A stretch of 21,409 nucleotides of DNA from JBBIII01 sp037446575 (GTDB lineage Bacteria; Bacteroidota; Ignavibacteria; UBA10030). Location: positions 1-21,409 of the forward strand of contig JBBIII010000043.1 of NCBI GenBank assembly GCA_037446575.1. Direction: 5' to 3'. Shown here one piece after another: positions 7,538 to 15,329 of this stretch (its first letter is position 1; every line of letters starts with the position of its first letter). The position numbers were made by a program, and so were the translations under genes. The notes under the pieces were generated by a model. It searched no databases. It was not told the DNA's origin and saw only the letters and a list, made by a program, of their open reading frames with translations.

Positions 7538-8458
7538 CTATCTAACAAACGTTAACCACTTAAATCTATCTTTACCGTTGTGTACAATCTCAAAGAATGC
7601 TTTTTGAATATTTCTTGTAATTGGTCCTGCATGTCCGTTTCCGATAATAATCTTATCTATAGAACGAATCGGCGTAATTTCCGCCGCTGTTCCAGTAAAA
7701 AACACTTCATCTGAAATATACAGCATCTCTCTTGGAATTGCCATCTCAATTATTTGATATCCAAACTCTTTTGCTAATATCATAATAGAATTTCTTGTAA
7801 CACCCGGCAAAATTGCAGAACTTAACGGCGTGGTGTATATAACGTCATCACGAACAAGAAAAATATTTTCCCCACTTCCTTCGCTAACAGTTCCGTTTGC
7901 TTCTAAGGCAATCCCTTCAACGTATCCGTTTGCAATTGCTTCCAATTTTATTAGTTGAGAATTCAAGTAATTTCCGCCCGATTTTGCCATTGTAGGAGAA
8001 GTATCTGGCGCCGGACGACGCCATGAGGAGACGCATACATCTATTCCTTTTTCAAGCGCCTCAGCGCCTAAGTATGCTCCCCACTCCCATACAGCTATAG
8101 CAACATCAACCGGACATCCTAACGGATTGACCCCAATATCGCCATATCCTCGATAAACGACAGGTCTTATATAACAAGCTTTTAGCCCATTTGATTTTAT
8201 AGTTTGTTGAATAGCTTCGCTAAGTTGCGCAATGGAATATGGAATTTCTGTTCGATAAATTTTTGCCGAATCAACTAATCTTCTTAAGTGCTCATCCAAT
8301 CGAAAGATTGCAGGTCCTTCTTTTGTGTTATAACATCGAATTCCTTCGAACCAGCTTGTTCCATAATGAACAACGTGAGATAGAATATGTATTTTCGCAT
8401 CATCCCAATTTACAAGCGCGCCGTTCATCCATATTTTTTCAACTTTTTTTATCGGCAT
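7538..8458 (-). CDS. ilvE: Branched-chain-amino-acid aminotransferase
   Basis: A 306-residue fold-type IV PLP aminotransferase that interconverts valine, leucine and isoleucine with their 2-oxoacids, using 2-oxoglutarate/glutamate. The PLP lysine is K159 in MAKSGGNYLNSQL, matching the AKxGGNY motif of E. coli IlvE. Other family features are HYGTSWFEGIR (31-41), YIRPVVYRGYG (96-106), E193 in VSEGSGENIF, and the phosphate-binding LPGVTRNSI (217-225). The length matches the family (about 300-310). D-amino-acid aminotransferase and aminodeoxychorismate lyase share the fold but lack this combination. The ATG has an AGGG site 8 nt upstream. It lies 124 nt downstream of the GNAT-like gene and 80 nt upstream of the cNMP-binding gene. 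Branched-chain 2-oxoacids also prime iso-branched fatty acids, which may matter next to a sphingolipid locus; that link is inference. Confidence 0.93.
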   Translation of the reverse strand: MPIKKVEKIWMNGALVNWDDAKIHILSHVVHYGTSWFEGIRCYNTKEGPAIFRLDEHLRRLVDSAKIYRTEIPYSIAQLSEAIQQTIKSNGLKACYIRPVVYRGYGDIGVNPLGCPVDVAIAVWEWGAYLGAEALEKGIDVCVSSWRRPAPDTSPTMAKSGGNYLNSQLIKLEAIANGYVEGIALEANGTVSEGSGENIFLVRDDVIYTTPLSSAILPGVTRNSIMILAKEFGYQIIEMAIPREMLYISDEVFFTGTAAEITPIRSIDKIIIGNGHAGPITRNIQKAFFEIVHNGKDRFKWLTFVR

Positions 8459-8582
8459 TCAATTACCCTGCTATGTAATTAATATTAATCTATTTTTTAG
8501 AAATATACTTTTAAAAAACCGAACATTTAATATTTTCATTTTACATTATGACTCTTCACTTTTAAATTTTAACTTTTTACTT

Positions 8583-9701
8583 TTATATATCCATTTGATA
8601 GACTCTATATCGCTTATCTATCACACCCAGCATAGCTTCGGCAGAACGATTCATCCGCTCATTGTCTTCCAAAATCCAACTTGCTTCTCCAAAATCATAA
8701 CCAAGCTTCTTTGCATTGATGGCTGTTTCATAAAACAAAGCTCCTCCTGCACCCGTATAGAGATATTCTGGTAATACACCTAATACTATAACACGCACTT
8801 TTTTTATTTTCTTTTTCTTTGTTAGAAGATGATATAAACCGGGTATAAAATATCCGTTCTTGTTATATTTTAAAGCAACATTTATATCAGGCAAAGAAAG
8901 TCCAAATCCTATTGTCTTACCTTCTTTTTCAGCAAAGATAATTAACTCTGGTACGAGTATTGGCTTTAAATCTTCTGCCAACGCATCCATCTCCTCATCT
9001 GTCATTGGAACTGCGCCCCAATTTCTTGCCCAAGCTTTATTGTATACTTCTTTTACTCTTTCAACTTCTTCGTAAAACTTTTTCTTATTAAAAGTACGTA
9101 GAACGATATTATGTCTTTTCTTTACAAGTTCATGTGCGCGATTAAATTTTTCTGTATATACTTTTTGCTGATCTAATAGATAAGCGTATAAATCCTTTGC
9201 CTTCTTGAAACCATAATTTTCTATTAAATCAACATAGTAAGGCGGATTATATGTCATAAGAACAGTTGGGCTTAAATCAAATCCAGTTATTAATAATCCA
9301 TATTCATCATTCACCGATGGATTTGCAGGACCTCTTATTGCGGTTACACCAAAAGATTGTAAATATTCTTTTGCTTTATCGAATAATGCATTTGCTACAG
9401 TTTGATCATTAATGCATTCAAAAAAACCAAAGAAACCAATATTTTCTTCGTGCTCTTTGTTGTGATTATGATTTAGAATTGCGCCAATTCTGCCAACAAC
9501 TTCGCCATTTACTTCAGCAAGGAAAAATTCGGCGTCAGAATGTTTATAAAACGGATTCTTTTCTCTATCCATTAATTTTTTTCGATCCATTATTAAAGGG
9601 GGAACCCATTTGGGATAGTCCTTATAAACTTTCCACAAGAATTTTATAAATTTATAAACATCTTTCTTTGAAGATATCGGCTTAACGACTAATCCATCCA
9701 T
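8583..9701 (-). CDS. GNAT-like acyltransferase, candidate bacterial ceramide synthase (bCerS)
   Basis: A 372-residue soluble protein with a GNAT-like N-acyltransferase fold. Recognisable blocks are DYPKWVPPL (28-36), the KNPFYKHSDAEFFLAEVNG strand with VGRIGAI, a GPANPSVNDEYGLL segment, TYNPPYYVDLIENYGF, and a C-terminal GGALFYETAINAKKLG region resembling an acyl-CoA-binding helix. The family is usually labelled hypothetical or N-acetyltransferase. Its place directly downstream (85 nt) of a serine palmitoyltransferase, with an SDR beyond it, matches the Spt-bCerS-CerR set known from Caulobacter, where a GNAT-like protein N-acylates 3-ketosphinganine. I therefore propose it as the ceramide synthase; sequence motifs alone would support only an acyltransferase. 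The ATG at 9701 has AATAGGA 6 nt upstream; the longer start (9737) has none. Confidence 0.65.
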   Translation of the reverse strand: MDGLVVKPISSKKDVYKFIKFLWKVYKDYPKWVPPLIMDRKKLMDREKNPFYKHSDAEFFLAEVNGEVVGRIGAILNHNHNKEHEENIGFFGFFECINDQTVANALFDKAKEYLQSFGVTAIRGPANPSVNDEYGLLITGFDLSPTVLMTYNPPYYVDLIENYGFKKAKDLYAYLLDQQKVYTEKFNRAHELVKKRHNIVLRTFNKKKFYEEVERVKEVYNKAWARNWGAVPMTDEEMDALAEDLKPILVPELIIFAEKEGKTIGFGLSLPDINVALKYNKNGYFIPGLYHLLTKKKKIKKVRVIVLGVLPEYLYTGAGGALFYETAINAKKLGYDFGEASWILEDNERMNRSAEAMLGVIDKRYRVYQMDI

Positions 9702-9786
9702 TTTTTTCCTATTGAGAACTTTAAGAGAAAGCCGCAAAATAAATAATGCGGCTCTGTAATTATTCTATTTTAAATAACTTTTTAAC

Positions 9787-11001
9787 TCAATTTATAACGC
9801 CTAACTTTTTGCCAACTTTCAAAAACACTTCAAGTATTTTTTCGAGATGGTCCTGCTCATGAGTTGCCATATAACTTGTTCTCAACATTTCCATTCCCGG
9901 GGGAACCCCTGGTCTGATAAATGCATTAACGAAAACGCCTTCATTAAAAAGCGCCCGCCACATAATTAGCACTTGTTCCGTATCGCCAATAATTACCGGG
10001 ACAACTGCTGAATCGTGTTCACCCACCCGATATCCCATAGCTTTAAAGCCAGCGCGCATTGTACGAGCGTTTTGCATAAGTTTATCAACTCGTTCGGGTT
10101 CTTTTTCTAAAATATCAAGCGATGCAATAGCCGCTGCAACAGAAGCAGGAGTTGGACTTGCGCTAAAAATTAATGCTGGCGCATGATGTTTTAAGTAATC
10201 AATCACTTTATGTTCTCCAACAACAAAACCGCCTAAAGAAGCAAATGTTTTGCTAAATGTACCAAACGTCATATCAGTTTCGTTTTCAAGTCCAAAGTGA
10301 CTTGCTGTGCCGCGCCCTCCTTTTCCTATAACACCAACTGCATGGGCGTCATCAACAAGAACTCTTGCATTATATTTCTTTGCGGCTTTTATTAAATTCG
10401 GTAAATCAACAATTTCGCCTGAAGTGCTAAAAACTCCATCTGTTACTATTAGCTTCGGCGCTTCTAATGGAAGCTTAGATAATACAACATCTAAATGCGC
10501 CATATCATTATGCTTGTAACGATGAATTATTTGTTCATTATCTGAATTATAAGACGCCTGTCCAGCCGCAATAAGCAAACCAGCTACAATGCTGGCATGG
10601 TTATCCTTGTCCGAAATTATATACTCCCCTTTTCCAATTAAAATTGGAATTATCCCTTGTGGTGTTTGAAAGCCAGTTGAGAACAGCAAGCAATCTTCTT
10701 TTCCGAGAAACTTTGCAAGTTTATTCTCTAATTCGATATGCAAATCGAGTGTACCTGTTAAATATCTTGAACCCGAGCAACCTGAGCCGTATTTTTTTAT
10801 TGCATTTATAGCGGCTTCTTTAACTTTTGGATGTGCGGTTAGTCCAAGATAATTATTTGAACCTGCCATGATTATCTTATGTCCTTCAATTTGAACAACC
10901 GGTCCCTCGCTTTCTTCAATAGCGTGAAAATAAGGATAGCATCCCATCGCTTTAACTTCATCTGCGCGTGTAAAATTTCTGCACTTATCAAATAAATCCA
11001 A
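9787..11001 (-). CDS. spt: Serine palmitoyltransferase (alpha-oxoamine synthase family)
   Basis: A 404-residue fold-type I PLP enzyme predicted to condense L-serine with an acyl-CoA to 3-ketosphinganine, the first step of sphingolipid synthesis. Family residues are H135 (DNHAS), D217 and H220 (VDDAHAVG) and the PLP lysine K251 (GTFSKTFASLGG). The N-terminal GCYPYFHAIE, IMAGSNNYLGLT and YGSGCSGSR blocks, KHNDM, and FSASPTPASVAA closely match Bacteroides-type serine palmitoyltransferases from memory. Relatives KBL and BioF share the core but normally differ in the N-terminal YPYF region, so this is the best reading, not certain. The start is a TTG at 10999-11001 with CAGGAG 6 nt upstream; no ATG alternative exists nearby. 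It is divergent from the SDR and is followed by the GNAT-like gene. Confidence 0.82.
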   Translation of the reverse strand: MDLFDKCRNFTRADEVKAMGCYPYFHAIEESEGPVVQIEGHKIIMAGSNNYLGLTAHPKVKEAAINAIKKYGSGCSGSRYLTGTLDLHIELENKLAKFLGKEDCLLFSTGFQTPQGIIPILIGKGEYIISDKDNHASIVAGLLIAAGQASYNSDNEQIIHRYKHNDMAHLDVVLSKLPLEAPKLIVTDGVFSTSGEIVDLPNLIKAAKKYNARVLVDDAHAVGVIGKGGRGTASHFGLENETDMTFGTFSKTFASLGGFVVGEHKVIDYLKHHAPALIFSASPTPASVAAAIASLDILEKEPERVDKLMQNARTMRAGFKAMGYRVGEHDSAVVPVIIGDTEQVLIMWRALFNEGVFVNAFIRPGVPPGMEMLRTSYMATHEQDHLEKILEVFLKVGKKLGVIN

Positions 11002-11057
11002 ATAATTCTCCTGTTTAGTATAAAAAAAATTGTTAAAAATCTTTTAAATTTTGCTTA

Positions 11058-11086
11058 TTGAAACTTTTTTGAATATAGTTTATAAA
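11058..11086 (+). promoter_or_regulatory. Predicted sigma70-like promoter for the SDR gene
   Basis: TTGAAA (-35, 11058-11063) and TATAAA (-10, 11081-11086) are separated by exactly 17 nt. Transcription would begin near 11093, leaving about 33 nt of leader with TAGGAGAT before the ATT start at 11126. It lies in the 124-nt divergent region shared with the serine palmitoyltransferase, so the two directions could be co-regulated. Confidence 0.55.
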
Positions 11087-11125
11087 GCAAAGAAAGTCAA
11101 TTAATCAATATTTTAGGAGATAATC

Positions 11126-12109
11126 ATTAAAACAGCACTTGTAACTGGGGGCACGGGATTTATAGGAAGTCATACGGTAGAACGTTTATTAGCAAAAAAT
11201 TTTAAAGTCAAATGTCTTATCCGTCCGCATCATACTAACCTAAAATGGCTTCAAAACATGCCAATTGAAGTTGTTAAAGGCGATTTACTTGATCAAAATT
11301 CATTAGTTAAATCTTTGGATAATGTTGATTATGTTGTGCATATTGCCGGCATAACAAAAGCCAAAAATAAATCTGATTATTATATAGGTAATATAAAATC
11401 AACTCAAAATTTATTAAATGCCTCTATTCAATTTTCTAAAATAAAAAAATTCTGTTTTATAAGTAGTTTAACAGCAGTCGGGCCAAGTCTAAATGGCATC
11501 CCCCTTAAGGAAACCGCACTATGCCGCCCAATTACTACTTACGGTAAGTCAAAATTAGAGGCAGAGCAAATTTGTAAGCAATATGAAAGTAAAATACCAA
11601 TTGTAATATTACGCCCCCCCGCCGTCTTTGGGCCGCGAGACACCGATATTCTGGAAATGTTCAAATGGGTAAGTAAAGGATTTAAACCTGTAATAGGTTC
11701 ATCTGAAAAAACTTTAAGTTTAATTTTTGCGCCTGACCTTGCTGAGGCGATTGAACTATCTACAATTAATAATAAGACAGATGGAGAAATTTATAACATA
11801 GCCGATCCGACAATATTTACATACTCCTCGTTGATGGATTATTTATCGTTGTTAGTGCAAAAGAAAACCATCCCGCTTCATCTGCCAAAAGGTATTGTTT
11901 ATTCAATGGCTGGTATTATGCAATTCTTTGCTGAATTTGTTAAAAAACCCGCAGTGTTAAACATAGAAAAAGCACGCGATTTATTACAAAAGCATTGGAC
12001 TTGCGACGTTTCAAAAATATATGAGCATATCGGTTTTCGAACATCTACATCAATTTATGAAGGACTAAATAAAACCTTCAAATGGTATAAAGATATAAAA
12101 TGGATTTAA
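11126..12109 (+). CDS. NAD-dependent extended SDR, candidate 3-ketosphinganine/ceramide reductase (CerR), ATT start
   Basis: A 327-residue extended short-chain dehydrogenase/epimerase. Reading from ATT at 11126, the protein begins MKTALVTGGTGFIGSHTVE, with the TGGTGFIGS dinucleotide-binding motif at 7-15. Further features are GDLLD (52-56), HIAGITK (72-78), the catalytic SS (113-114) and Y139-x3-K143 (YGKSK), and LRPPAVFGPRD. AGGAGAT lies at the right spacing, an in-frame TAG closes the frame at 11114, and there is no ATG, GTG or TTG until the ATG at 11258. That ATG would delete 44 residues including the whole cofactor loop, so the ATT (or a mutated ATG) is the real start. Being divergent from serine palmitoyltransferase and close to a GNAT-like protein, it fits CerR, the SDR that reduces the keto group in bacterial ceramide synthesis. 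Sugar-nucleotide epimerase or hydroxysteroid-dehydrogenase-like activity is the alternative. Confidence 0.8.
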   Translation: MKTALVTGGTGFIGSHTVERLLAKNFKVKCLIRPHHTNLKWLQNMPIEVVKGDLLDQNSLVKSLDNVDYVVHIAGITKAKNKSDYYIGNIKSTQNLLNASIQFSKIKKFCFISSLTAVGPSLNGIPLKETALCRPITTYGKSKLEAEQICKQYESKIPIVILRPPAVFGPRDTDILEMFKWVSKGFKPVIGSSEKTLSLIFAPDLAEAIELSTINNKTDGEIYNIADPTIFTYSSLMDYLSLLVQKKTIPLHLPKGIVYSMAGIMQFFAEFVKKPAVLNIEKARDLLQKHWTCDVSKIYEHIGFRTSTSIYEGLNKTFKWYKDIKWI

Positions 12110-12300
12110 TGATAGTTTATTTAAGAAGTCATTGCACATTATACTGCTTCTAATTTGTGGAGTGTGCTGAATACAGGAACTATATAATTTAAATTTCATT
12201 CGATTAATCAGTCAAAATAACAGCTCTTAGTTTTCCTTGCTAATTAAAATAATATTGACCGATTATTTATTTTACTATAGTTTATTATAAATTTTCAGCT

Positions 12301-13317
12301 TTATGGATTAGGTTCCGTAGTTTTTCTTAATCTATCCATTATCGCTTCGCCAATTCCTTTTATTTCTACGCTTTCTACAATTATTACATCAACGCCTTGC
12401 TCATCAAGTTCTCTTAAAGCTTTAAACAGATTTTTTGCTATATATTCCATAGATGAATTAAAAACAAAATGCAACGGCGATGGCTCTATATCTCTTAGCA
12501 GTTTTGAATGCGTAATAGAGCCAATTACTTTTTTCTCTTCACGGCATTTTTTTATAAGTTGTTTGTAGTGAATTATATTGCCTTTTGAAATGAGAACAAC
12601 AGCGGCGTTCGGAGCATAATGTCTGTATCTCGTACCTGGCGATCTTTTTTTTAATTCCTTATCCTGAGCCAATTTTATTTCGCCAATCACTTCCCTTAAT
12701 TTTTCTTGGTTTAATCCGCCAATTCGCAATATTTTTGGCGGAGTAATCGTAACATCGACTACTGTAGATTCTAAACCGATTGCAGTTGGTCCAGTATCGA
12801 TGACTAAATCAATTTTTCCACCTAAATCCTGAATTACATGTTCAGCGACAGTTGGACTTGGCTTTCCAGATATATTGGCGCTTGGTCCTACAATTCCGCT
12901 TTTAAATTTTTTCAGCAGTTCCAATGTAATCGGATGATCAGGCACACGAATAGCAATCGTATCCAATCCTCCAGAAACTATATCGGGGACAATTTCTTTT
13001 CTTTTTAGTACAAGCGTAAGAGGACCTGGCCAAAATATTTCGGCAAGTTTTTTACCGTTCTCTGGTATTTCTGGAGTAAATAGCATTGCTTCATCTAAAC
13101 TTGCTACATGCACAATTAACGGATTATCTGAGGGTCGCCCCTTTATTTCAAATACTTTTCTAACAGCATCTACATTCAAAGCGTCTGCGCCTAATCCATA
13201 AACAGTTTCGGTGGGGAATGCTACAAGTCCGCCGTTTTTTAAAATTTCTACAGCTTCAGATAAATCAACAACACTATTCTGGGATAAATCGAATATTAAA
13301 GTTTTAGTTTTTAACAT
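12301..13317 (-). CDS. L-threonylcarbamoyladenylate synthase (Sua5/TsaC)
   Basis: This enzyme makes threonylcarbamoyl-AMP from threonine, bicarbonate and ATP for the t6A37 modification of ANN-decoding tRNAs. At 338 residues it is the long Sua5 form. The YrdC domain occupies roughly residues 15-205, with LVAFPTETVYGLGADAL, KGRPSDNPLIVH and GPSANISGKPSPT. A linker (SPGTRYRHYAPNA) leads into the C-terminal Sua5 domain. I chose the ATG at 13317: a GGAG lies 10 nt upstream, inside the end of the preceding Fe-S gene, whose stop is 7 nt before this ATG. The alternative ATG at 13338 would overlap that gene. It is the last gene of the YjbQ-PhzF-FeS-Sua5 run, and its stop faces the SDR gene across 191 nt of AT-rich DNA without a clear terminator. 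Confidence 0.92.
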   Translation of the reverse strand: MLKTKTLIFDLSQNSVVDLSEAVEILKNGGLVAFPTETVYGLGADALNVDAVRKVFEIKGRPSDNPLIVHVASLDEAMLFTPEIPENGKKLAEIFWPGPLTLVLKRKEIVPDIVSGGLDTIAIRVPDHPITLELLKKFKSGIVGPSANISGKPSPTVAEHVIQDLGGKIDLVIDTGPTAIGLESTVVDVTITPPKILRIGGLNQEKLREVIGEIKLAQDKELKKRSPGTRYRHYAPNAAVVLISKGNIIHYKQLIKKCREEKKVIGSITHSKLLRDIEPSPLHFVFNSSMEYIAKNLFKALRELDEQGVDVIIVESVEIKGIGEAIMDRLRKTTEPNP

Positions 13318-13324
13318 TTTCTTA

Positions 13325-15313
13325 TTACTCCACAACATCCGACAATATTTCAGCTATATCTTTTATCTTAACATTATCAGTAGCTTCTTTATCTTTTATA
13401 CCATCCTCAAACATTGTCATACAAAACGGACATGCTGTTCCAATAATATTTGGTTTTAACGCAAGCGCTTCTTCAGTTCGTTCAATATTTACACGCTTAC
13501 CTTCAAGTTCTTCCATCCACATTCTTCCGCCTCCAGCGCCGCAACATAATCCTTTCGAATAAGAACGTTTCATTTCAACATTGGTTATGCCTTTTATGCT
13601 ATATAATATCTTGCGTGGTGAATCATAAATATCATTGTATCTGCCGAGATAACAGGAATCATGAAATGTAATTTTTGAAATTTCTTCTTTAGTTATTTTC
13701 AATTTCCCTTCATCAATCAACATTGCAAGAAATTCAGTGTGATGAATAACCTCATAATTACCTCCAAATTGAGAATATTCATTCTTTAGCGTATTGTAAC
13801 AATGTGGACACATTGTTACAATTTTTTTCACATTATAGCTATTCAGGGTAGCAATATTATCTTTCATCAACATTTGTGCAAGGTATTCATTCCCAATTCT
13901 TCTTGCCGAGTCTCCTGTGCATTTTTCTTCAGAACCAAGTATGGCAAATTTAATTTTGGCTTTCTGCATTAACTTTGCAAATGCTCGCGTTACTTTTATA
14001 TACCGTGCGTCAAATGCTCCTGCACAACCGACCCAAAATAAAATTTCATAATCAGGGGATTGAGCCAATTGTGAGATATTTAATCCTTCTGCCCACTCTG
14101 CCCTGCTTGATGCCGAAAATGCCCAGGGGTTAAAATTTGTTTCTAGATTTTTAAATACAACCTGTGCTTCTTGTGGAAAATTAGATTCCATTAATACTAA
14201 ACTTCGTCTCATATCAATTATCGCGGGCACATGTTCATTGTTCACCGGACACTCTTGCATACAAGCCATACAGGTCGTACAAGCAAATAATTCTGTCGCT
14301 GTTACATAATTATGTAAAAGCGTGTTTTCAAGTGGATTCTTTTCTCCTTCTTTTATAGTTACTGTCTTCTTTTTTAATGCGCGTCCTTTCTCTTCTGTTC
14401 TATGTCTTATATCTTCCATTATTTTTTTAGGAGAAAGCAACTTACCTGTTGTATTTGCTGGGCACACGGCAGAACAACGACCGCATTCTGTACATGTGAA
14501 TCCATCTAACAATTGCTTCCACGTCAGATCATCTACATCAGACGCACCGAATTTATCCACATTTTCCGCTTCGAGGTTAATCGGCTTTAGAGCGCCTTTT
14601 GGTTCTAAAGATGTCAGAAAAACATTCGGGATAGATGTTAGAATATGAGCATGTTTCGAGTACGGTAAATAATTTAAAAAAGCTAATATTAATAAAATGT
14701 GCGTCCACCAATAAAACTCAAATAAAAGTATATTTGTTAAATATTCATTTGAAGTTAAGACTGACGCAAATATATGTGATAAGAATCGATTATGATTACT
14801 CCCTTCTAACAAAATTTTTGTTGCATTTTGCCCGAGCATGCTAATCATAATCATTAAAATTGTAAATAATATTATTGTAGCATGTATTTGCGAATGCTTG
14901 TTCACTTGTAATCGTTTTGGTCTGAGGATATATCGTCTATATAAAGCTATACCAACCCCGATTATGACAAAACCTGTAAATAATTCTTGCATAAATACTA
15001 ATGGATTGTAGAGAATTCCCAAAAACTGTAATGAAAAACCAAACCCTTCCAAAATAGATTCAATTATTGCGGTAAGTAAAACTAAAAAGCCCCAAAATAT
15101 AAATGCATGCATAAGTCCAGGAATTGGTTCTCTGAATAATTTTGTCTGCCCTAAAGCTACCGTCAGCATTTTTTTTATTCTTATCCCTAACTGATCTAAT
15201 CTATTTTCCGGCTTCCCGATAGAAATAAGAGCAACCATTCGCTTTAAGCTGAAGGCAAATGCAACAAATGAAATAAATAAAATAAATCCAAAAATAACCG
15301 CCTTAAGGGTCAT
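13325..15313 (-). CDS. Membrane-bound (Fe-S) oxidoreductase, EMO/FadF-like, with NarI-like and HdrD-like domains
   Basis: A 662-residue three-part electron-transfer protein. Residues 1-220 hold about six membrane helices with candidate haem-ligand histidines (H69, H144, H205), resembling a NarI-like cytochrome b. Two ferredoxin motifs follow: C274/C277/C280/C284 (CTECGRCSAVCP) and C345/C348/C351/C355 (CTTCMACMQECP). The C-terminal half is HdrD-like with two CCG-type cysteine-rich domains: CPHC (502-505), C554, CCGAGGG (590-596) and CPFC (628-631). The order membrane, ferredoxin, HdrD matches the EtfQO-replacing membrane oxidoreductases (EMO/FadF) that pass electrons from electron-transfer flavoprotein to menaquinone. 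No etfAB is in the window, so the donor is unknown; heterodisulfide-reductase- or GlpC-like roles are less likely. AAGGAG precedes the ATG. Its end overlaps the Sua5 ribosome site. Confidence 0.82.
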   Translation of the reverse strand: MTLKAVIFGFILFISFVAFAFSLKRMVALISIGKPENRLDQLGIRIKKMLTVALGQTKLFREPIPGLMHAFIFWGFLVLLTAIIESILEGFGFSLQFLGILYNPLVFMQELFTGFVIIGVGIALYRRYILRPKRLQVNKHSQIHATIILFTILMIMISMLGQNATKILLEGSNHNRFLSHIFASVLTSNEYLTNILLFEFYWWTHILLILAFLNYLPYSKHAHILTSIPNVFLTSLEPKGALKPINLEAENVDKFGASDVDDLTWKQLLDGFTCTECGRCSAVCPANTTGKLLSPKKIMEDIRHRTEEKGRALKKKTVTIKEGEKNPLENTLLHNYVTATELFACTTCMACMQECPVNNEHVPAIIDMRRSLVLMESNFPQEAQVVFKNLETNFNPWAFSASSRAEWAEGLNISQLAQSPDYEILFWVGCAGAFDARYIKVTRAFAKLMQKAKIKFAILGSEEKCTGDSARRIGNEYLAQMLMKDNIATLNSYNVKKIVTMCPHCYNTLKNEYSQFGGNYEVIHHTEFLAMLIDEGKLKITKEEISKITFHDSCYLGRYNDIYDSPRKILYSIKGITNVEMKRSYSKGLCCGAGGGRMWMEELEGKRVNIERTEEALALKPNIIGTACPFCMTMFEDGIKDKEATDNVKIKDIAEILSDVVE

Positions 15314-15329
15314 GCTTTTCTCCTTTATC

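Noticed and set aside
10999..11060. Promoter for serine palmitoyltransferase using TATACT near 11009-11014
   Set aside because: The box lies so close to the ribosome site that the leader would be too short, and no -35 element is found at proper spacing.
11258..12109. ATG at 11258 as the start of the SDR gene
   Set aside because: It removes the TGGTGFIGS cofactor motif that is encoded in frame just upstream behind a strong ribosome site.
12110..12300. Possible hairpins between the convergent SDR and Sua5 genes
   Set aside because: Short imperfect arms (AGAAG/CTTCT, GCAC/GTGC) without a T run; not convincing as a terminator.
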